DNA of 64,000 bases. Source: Voacanga thouarsii (Eukaryota > Streptophyta > Magnoliopsida > Gentianales > Apocynaceae). Under the pieces are notes generated by a model. It was not told where the DNA came from, searched no databases, and saw nothing but the letters and a program-made list of their open reading frames with translations. The stretch covers positions 186,001 through 250,000 of the forward strand of contig JANUWF010001467.1 in assembly GCA_026120185.1 (NCBI GenBank), written 5' to 3'. A program made the position numbers and the translations under genes. Of the stretch, positions 56,935 through 64,000 are shown one piece after another (the stretch's first letter is position 1; each line of letters begins with the position of its first letter).

Positions 56935-57953
56935 ATGGCTAATCTCGCTAAACTCGAATTTGTAGCCCTTGATATTTCTGGAAAAAATTATATGTCATGG
57001 GTTCTCGATGAAGAAATGCATCTAAATGCTGAATGCCTTAGTGAAACTATTCAAGCAAATAATAGTGCATCTGCACAACACAAGGCTAAAACTTTGATTT
57101 TTATTCGTCGTCATCTCGATGAAAATTTGAAAATGGAATATCTTACCGAAAAAGATCCATATGTCATGTAGGTAAATTTAAAAGAAAGATTTGACCACCT
57201 GAAGATAGTCGTACTACCCACTGCACGGTATGAATGGTTGCACCTGAGGTTGCAAGATTTTAAAACCGTGAATGAATATATAGCTCCGCAATGTATAAAA
57301 TTACATCTCAATTAAAATTATGCGGAGAAAAAGTGATCGATGAAGATATGTTGGAGAAGACATTCTCCACCTTTCATGCCTCAAATATTGTCCTGCAGCA
57401 ACAATATCGAGAAAAATGGGTATACAAAATTTACAGATTTAATTACTGCCCTCCTCATTGCAGAGAAGAATAATAAGTTATTATTGAGAAATCATGAAGC
57501 CGCATCAACCGGCTCAACAACACTCCCGAAGTGAATGTCGTTGGCTCTAGCGAGAGCCATCGTTATAGTCGTGGTCGTGGCCATGGCCATGGCCGTGGTC
57601 GTGGTTATGGTCGTAGACACGCTTGATATTTCTCTTATCACAATCATAATCAAATTGTGAGAAATACTGGCCATCTGAAGTGGAACAGAAAAGATCATAA
57701 GGGAAAAGAAAAAGAAATTGAAGAAAAGCATGAGGATATATGTTATAGATGTGGCATGAAAGGTCATTGGTCACGAAACTGTCGTACGGCTAAGCATTTA
57801 GTTGAATTGTATCAAGCTTCATTGAAAAATAAAAATGTAGAAGCAAATTTTTCTCAACATCCAATAAATAATGTTGAGGATGATGATATTGATCCTGAAG
57901 ATCTTAAATCAATATTACCCATATGGATGTATCGGATTTTTTTGAACACCTAG
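56935..57953 (+). pseudogene. gag of copia element C, frameshifted
   Basis: Starts at ATG 56935 (MANLAKLEFVALDISGKNY). A stop at 57169 (TAG where sister copies have TGG) and frame changes near 57295, 57415 and 57530 break it. An Arg/Gly/His stretch and the zinc knuckle CYRCGMKGHWSRNC follow (57740-57785). The acidic tail is hit by another one-base loss near 57907. Confidence 0.88.
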
Positions 57954-58084
57954 ACGGTAGGATAGACCATTTAATTGGTGATGGCAGTGTCCGAAGAACT
58001 AAAGCCTCACCCTGATATTTTTGTATTTTCATTTTCATTCTATTCTAATAATATTTACGTTTGCATATATATATTTGTGTTCAG

Positions 58085-61000
58085 ATGGCTGTTGTTAATG
58101 ATGATGTATGCATTATTGATAGTGGAACTACACACACCATACTAAAAAATGAGAAATATTTTTCTGATCTCAAAATGGGAGAAATAAATATTTATACGAT
58201 AAACGGTAGTGCAAATGTAATTGAGGGCTCCGGAAGAGCTAGTATATTGTTGCCTAAAGGAACAACAATTATTATTGATAAGGCACTATTTTCCTCAAAA
58301 TCCAGAAGAAATTTATTGAGTTTTAAAGATATTCACAGAAATGGGTATCATGTTGAAACAAATGAGGAAAATGGGATTGAGCATCTTTTTATTACTCAAA
58401 TGCATTTGGGTAAGAAATCTGTATTAGAAAAACTGCCGTCTTTTTCTACTGGGCCTATATTTTGTAAAAATACGTACAATTGAAATTCATCATCTAGTAA
58501 ACCAGAAGTTTACTGATCCTATTACTTTTAGCATTTGGCATGACCGGTTGGGTCATCCGGGATCTACCATGATGAGAAGAATCATTGAGAATACACATGG
58601 TCATCCTTTAAAAATAAAAGGATATTAACATCAGAAAAATTCGCATGTACTCGCATGTTCCCTAGGAAAATTAATTGTTAAACCATCACCAGTAAAAGTA
58701 GGAGCTGAAAGTCCTACATTTCTTGAACGGATTCACTGGAGATATTTGTGGACCTATTGATCCACCATGTGGACCGTTCAAATATTTTATGGTCTTAATT
58801 GATGCATCATCCCGATGGTCACATGTATGTTTATTATCTACTCGCAACCTGGCGTTTATGAGATTACTTGCTCAAATAATTAAATTACGAGCACAATTTC
58901 CCGACCATCACATTAAAAATATCCGTTTGGATAATGTCGGTGAATTTTCATCACATGCTTTTGATGCATATTGCATGTCAGTTGGGATTAATGTTGAACA
59001 TCCTGTAGCTCATGTTCACACACAAAATGGTCTTGCTGAATTTTTGATTAAACAATTACAATTAATTGCTAGACCATTATTAATGAAAACAAATCTCCCA
59101 ACATCTGCCTGGGGACATGCTATTCTACATGCCGCAACACTTGTACGTATAAGACCAACTAGTTATCATAAATTCTCTCCTTTGCAATTGGCTTTTGGGT
59201 CGAACCAAATATTGCTCATTTAAGAATTTTTGGGTGTGCTGTATATATTCCAATTGCACCAAACCAACGTACAAAGATGGGTCCTCAAAGAAGAAAGGGG
59301 ATATACGTTGGATATGATTCTCCCTCTATTATCGTGTATGTTGAACCCCCGACAGAGATGTATTCACAAGCAAGATTTGTCGATTGTCATTTTGATGAAT
59401 CATTATTCCCTAAATTAGGAGGAGAACCAAAACAAGATAAAAAGGATCTTGCTTGGACAACATCATTAAATTATCTTGATCCGCGCACAAGCGCATGTGA
59501 ACTTGAAGTTCAAAAGATAATTCATTTGCAAAGCATTGCAAATCAAATGCCGTACGCTTTTGTTGACTCCGTAAGAGTTACAAAATCGCATATTCCAACC
59601 TATAAATGCTCCTATTCGAATTGAAGTTCCAGCAGAACAAAATATTATACCTATAGTCGCTGAGTCAAAAACACGCCGAAGCGTGGCCGACCTCTTGGTT
59701 CTAAAGATAAAAATCCTCGAAAGAAAAGAGGATTAAATGATCCGAAGATCATATTGAAGAAAAGAATGATAAAGACCAAGAGAGAACCGATGACAAAGAA
59801 CCGAAGTTGATGAAAGTAACACTGAAATTTCTATCAATTATACCACTTCCGGTAGAAGTTGGAATCGGATAGAAACTGTTATTGATAATATATTTGCATA
59901 CAATATATCTCTTGATGTTACACAGGATAATGATGATCCCGAACCAATATCGATTGATGAATGTCAGCATAGAAAAGATTGGCTGCAATGGAAAGATGCG
60001 ATTCAATCGGAGTTAAATGCACCGACAAAACGTGAAGTCTTCGGACCTGCAGTCCGAACACCGTAAGGTGTAAAACCCGTTGGCTACAAATGGATATTTG
60101 TGCGAAAGCGCAATGAAAAGAGTGAAATCGTTCGATATAAAGCGCGATTAGTAGCCCAAGGTTTTTCACAAAGACCAGGTATTGATTATGATGAAACTTA
60201 TTCTCCTGTTGTTGATGCTATTACACTCCGATATCTTATCAGTTTAGCAAGACATGAAAAGATAGATATGCGCCTATTAGATGTTGTCACTCGCTTACTT
60301 GTATGGAAATTTAGAAAATGATGTTTACATGAAAATCCTCGAAGGATTTCATATGCCCGAAGCATATAAACATTATCCTCGTGAAAATTACTCCATCAAG
60401 TTGCGAAAATCATTATATGGCCTGAAGCAATCTGGATGCATGTGGTTCACACGCCTTAGTGAATATTTATTGAAAGCGGGATTTAAAAATGACCAGGTAT
60501 GTCCATGTGTTTTTATTAAGAAATCTGGTTCTAAATTTGTGATATTAGCTATATATGTTGATGATATTAATCTTATTGGAACTCCTGAAGAGCTCCAAGA
60601 AACAATTGATTATTTAAAAAGAGAATTCGAAATCAAGGATTTTGGTAAAACCAAATTTTGCCTTGGTTTACAAATTGAACATTTGGAGAGTGGAACATTT
60701 ATTCATCAATCAACATATACAACGAAAAGTGCTAAAAAGATTTTACATGGACAAAGCACATCCATTGAGTATTCCAATGATCGTCCGATCATTAAATGTG
60801 GATAAAGATCCTTTCCGACCTCAAAAAAATGATGAAGAACTCCTTGGTCCTGAAGTACCATATCTCAGTGCAATTGGTGCATTGATGTATCTTGCTAATA
60901 ATACACGACCTGATATTGCTTTTGCTATCAATTTATTAGCAAGATTTAGTTCTTCACCAACACGACGACATTGGAATGAAATTAAACAAGTCCTTCGATA

Positions 61001-61577
61001 TCTCCAAGGTACAATTGATCTCGGATTATTTTATTCAAATAAAACCAGTTCAACATTGATAGATTATGCAAATGCTGGTTATTTATCTGACCCACATAAA
61101 GCACGTTCTCAAATGGGTTATCTATTTATATGTGGAAATACTGTTATATCATGGCGTTCTACGAAACAATCTATAGCAGCTACTTCTTCAAATCATGCTG
61201 AAATTATAGCCATTCATAAAGCAAGTCGAGAATGTGTATGGCTAAGATCCATGATTCATTATATCCGAGAAAGTTGTGGATTATCATCAATCAAAGATAT
61301 TCCAACTCCTCTTTATGAAGACAATGCAGCTTGCATAGCTCAATTACGAGGAGGATATATTAAAGGAGATCGGACAAAACATATTTCACCAAAATTCTTC
61401 TTTACTCATGAACTCCAGAAGAAATGTGAAATTGATGTGCTACAAATTCGGTCATGTGATAACCTCGCAGATATTTTCACGAAGACTTTACCGACTGCAA
61501 CATTTGAGAAGTTGAGATATAAAATCGGTATGCGTCGGTTTAAAGATTTAAAGGAATCATCTCATCAGGGGGAGTAA
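58085..61577 (+). pseudogene. pol of copia element C, frameshifted
   Basis: The ATG at 58085 follows TTGTGTTCAG. Protease (IIDSGTTHTI) near 58115. GAG-pre-integrase (IWHDRLGHPG) near 58535. Integrase about 58735-59220. The RT region begins about 59990, with YVDDINLIG near 60555. RNase H (about 60880-61577) ends HQGE at TAA 61575. Frame changes occur near 58480, 58735, 59210, 59350-59600, 60285 (an extra base before AYLYGN) and 60735. RNase H with the last part of RT is open for over 900 bases. Confidence 0.92.
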
Positions 61578-61701
61578 TAAACATACATATAGAATAGTGT
61601 ACTCTTTTTCCTTCACTAGATTTTTTTCCCACTGGGTTTTTATCTAGTAAGGTTTTAACGAGGCATATTCTTTATGTAATGGATGGACATCCAATGGGGA
61701 G

Positions 61702-62068
61702 TGTTATGAATTATTGGAATCTCCATTAATTAGTGGAGGCTCCACTAATTATGGATTTATGTGAATTATAATAGAAGATTTTTATGGATGTCCACCATTT
61801 AGTGGAGACACCACTAATTGAGATTAGTGGAAGATGATGTATGCCATGATGTATTTCACTAATTAGAGCTCTATAAATAGAGCTATTCTCTAAGCTTGTA
61901 ATACACCATTATTTTGTGAAAGAAAGATTAGTGAAAGAAAGATTAGAGAAAGAATTGTGAGAGAAAGAAATAGATAAGTTTGAAAAGAAATTCTTGTGCA
62001 AAATAGTGAGAGTTTTATTAGTGTGTAGTGTGAAGATTTTATTCTAACACTACCCTAATTTTATAACA
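61702..62068 (+). repeat. 3' LTR of copia element C
   Basis: A 367-bp repeat matching 56465-56833. Confidence 0.95.
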
Positions 62069-62073
62069 GACAT

Positions 62074-62691
62074 TGAGTATACACTATATTATTTCCGAAA
62101 AGTAAGCAATTACAAAACCGACAATAAAATGTTCTTTGATAGCAATAATAACGACAACCTTAAGGTAATCGATCTAATCTATGCTATGTTTAGTTCAAAT
62201 TTGTAAACCGGCATCTTTCCGAAGAGAATGCTTGGAAGCTTACTTATAGAGCCTGTCTATGAAGGGCACTTTGTCATGTATTCTTCATCTCAAATGCAAC
62301 CCCCCCAGCTTCCCTATTGGAAGGGCCTCAAAACATTTACAGATGTATATATCATTTAAAGGAAATTATATATCCAAATTATTTCATGTGAGTCACATAA
62401 AATTTTGCATATTAATTAAAAGTCATGTTCAGATAATCAGTTGTATTATACAATTCTTTCCCATACATGTCCAAGAAATAGGAGAAAATGAAGATTAAAT
62501 AGTCTGTAACATCCAAACCTCACATGAAAAAGTGATATAAGTATAAAATAGTATATAAAAATAAGTTTAAATATTTATTAATAATTTAAAATATTTATTT
62601 TGATTTAATAAGAATAGATGTCAAGTAATTATCTGTAAATCGTATTTTGAACACGAAGCGTGGCACTATTAACATAAAATTGTGTTTCCTC

Positions 62692-62693
<2 letters not shown>
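62074..62693. other. Intergenic, no supported gene
   Basis: AT-rich. A short plus frame at 62259-62498 has no recognised family. Confidence 0.45.

Positions 62694-62779
<86 letters not shown>
62694..62779. repeat. (ATT)n microsatellite
   Basis: About 28 uninterrupted TAT/ATT units (86 bases). Confidence 0.97.
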
Positions 62780-62780
<1 letters not shown>

Positions 62781-62941
62781 AGAATGTATATATTTCACGT
62801 AATTAAGAAAAAAAATTAAAACTTTATTAAAGAATGTCTGTTTTTGAAGCGACCTGCACACATATATATTATTATCTACATCCGTGTAATCTACTTATAA
62901 GAATTTATTAACATACCAATAGTATATATGTTCACCTCAAC

Positions 62942-63224
62942 TTTCCGTTTCTGGCATGCTATAGTTATTAAAGTCTCTCGACAACGGGAATGGAGATTAC
63001 TGGTAAGCCAGATGCTTCGCGAACCATATTCAACTTTAAGGCATTTCATTGCACTTAAATCACCCTCGTGAAGGGGCGCACTCCAATACCATTGATGTCC
63101 AATAGCTTTGATAGGAATGGCTGGATCTACTACTGCCTCGTCCATTGAGTATAACAGGTCAAATGATGGTATAGCAATGAACATCAGGATGATACTAGGA
63201 AGTATGGTCCAAAGAAATTGTACC
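62942..63224 (-). pseudogene. cox2: Nuclear copy of mitochondrial cox2 (exon plus group II intron start)
   Basis: On the minus strand 63224-63082 encodes [19 protein letters not shown], then [16 protein letters not shown] and [10 protein letters not shown]. This is the segment of cytochrome c oxidase subunit 2 after the second membrane helix. At 63081 the coding match stops and the sequence continues GTGCGCCCC, the typical start of a group II intron. That position agrees with the known first cox2 intron of flowering plants near nucleotide 373. About 140 further bases look like intron. There is no start codon or rest of the gene. It is an inserted mitochondrial DNA fragment, not a functional gene. 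Confidence 0.8.
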
Positions 63225-63561
63225 TATTTTTCATAGATAAAAAAATCAAAATATGTAATCTTACCATCTCATTAAAATTAAGTATAATTTTATAAAATTA
63301 TATTTATTAAGTAATAAATTAGAGAGATCAATCAAAATCCTTTTAAAATAGCTTTGTTTCTTTATCTAACTTTTGTTTTTACCTTTCTAAAGAAAAAAAG
63401 AAATAGAGAATCAAACATCAAGACAGATTATTGAATCTTGAAATATCATAGATAAGATCAACTTAGTAGCCCATTCGTGGAATCAAATGCTAAACACTTA
63501 GTAATAATCGTGTGATTCATTTCCTCTTTGTCAATGTTGACCGGTGTTTATTGCCCCTTAT

Positions 63562-63574
<13 letters not shown>
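63225..63574. other. Intergenic, no supported gene
   Basis: AT-rich DNA with nothing that I can name. Confidence 0.5.

Positions 63575-63622
<48 letters not shown>
63575..63622. repeat. (TA)n microsatellite
   Basis: About 24 TA units, preceded by a short (TACA)n stretch. Confidence 0.92.
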
Positions 63623-63625
<3 letters not shown>

Positions 63626-64000
63626 CAGCAAATTCTTGGATTTTTTATCATCAACAAGGATGAAAGTATTCCATAAAATGGCACTTAATCTTTATTATAT
63701 ACTCATGTTGCATCAATATCCAACTTTTGTTGGATATATGTACAAGTGAGACAATATTAAATATATGGAAACTAAAATTACATGGCTCTTGCTCTTTGGA
63801 TTCTTGAATATAGAAGTATTTGCAAGTACTCAATGATACTTCATTTTACTATGATTTCTGTTTGTCATTTTCCCACTTCTCCATAGCCTGGTTCAAAAAT
63901 ATTATATATGCTTAACTCTTTTAGATTTCTTTTCCATAAGTTTGTCTTTAGATATCTAGTAATAATGGGATGCATGAATATAGATTAAATGAATATGAAT
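63623..64000. other. Intergenic, no supported gene
   Basis: AT-rich to the window edge. No gene. Confidence 0.45.

Larger units (their letters stand above)
56465..62068 (+). mobile_element. Ty1/copia element C (plus strand)
   Basis: This 5.6-kb element has LTRs at 56465-56833 and 61702-62068 and TSD GACAT (56460-56464, 62069-62073). After the 5' LTR comes CGTTATCAGCACGAG. The 3' LTR is preceded by CATCCAATGGGGAG. Order is gag, PR, IN, RT, RH. By eye the LTRs differ at about 14 sites (about 96% identity), making it the youngest of the A/B/C family. The reading frames still carry several frameshifts, so it is not autonomous. Confidence 0.96.

Noticed and set aside
62595..62861. Poly-isoleucine frame
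   Set aside because: A direct translation of the (ATT)n tract.

Overview
This window is nuclear DNA from a flowering plant, most likely a core eudicot. It is AT-rich and gene-poor. Genes are split by GT-AG introns, and LTR retrotransposons, DNA transposons, microsatellites and decayed exons fill most of the sequence. Species cannot be read from it. The only complete gene I can support is an eight-exon cellulose-synthase-like G/M glycosyltransferase on the minus strand (45340-49375). A decayed paralogue lies on the same strand at 9287-11547, so the two look like an old tandem pair now about 34 kb apart, with transposons filling most of the gap.

Layout, left to right. 1-9200 is a graveyard of gene pieces: one aspartate aminotransferase exon (2056-2166), a FAR1/FHY3-type MULE-transposase-derived pseudogene (2571-5354) followed by 188-bp tandem repeats and a minisatellite, a small viroplasmin/RNase H1 N-terminal domain gene (6989-7267), a metallophosphoesterase exon (8685-8790) and a piece resembling a plant ureidoglycolate hydrolase-like protein (9103-9204). 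Next come the CslG pseudogene (9287-11547), a 166-bp (TACA)n array (13994-14159) and a TIR element (14666-15549).

16389-27066 holds two minus-strand Ty1/copia elements: A, 16389-21942 with TSD TTATT, and D, 22290-27066 with TSD TATTT. 28050-37382 is a 9.3-kb CACTA-type DNA transposon with 30-bp TIRs and the 3-bp TSD ATA. I see no transposase in it. It carries a metal-tolerance-protein (MTP) exon, a secretory-type first exon, a minisatellite and a 16-copy, roughly 152-bp satellite with a three-monomer higher-order period. 38137-43629 is copia B, an old relative of A.

After the intact CslG gene, 50130-54464 is an inverted-repeat element split by copia E (50671-54078), a Tork/TNT1-like element that has lost its reverse transcriptase and RNase H. 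55226-56001 is a second TIR element of the same type as 14666-15549. 56465-62068 is copia C, a younger sister of A in the opposite orientation, with TSD GACAT. Near the right edge is a nuclear copy of mitochondrial cox2 crossing an exon/group II intron boundary (62942-63224).

All retrotransposon reading frames are broken by stops or frameshifts. The standout regions are the CACTA element with captured exons and satellite, and the intact CslG enzyme, whose usual third catalytic Asp and the Arg of its QxxRW motif are both replaced.
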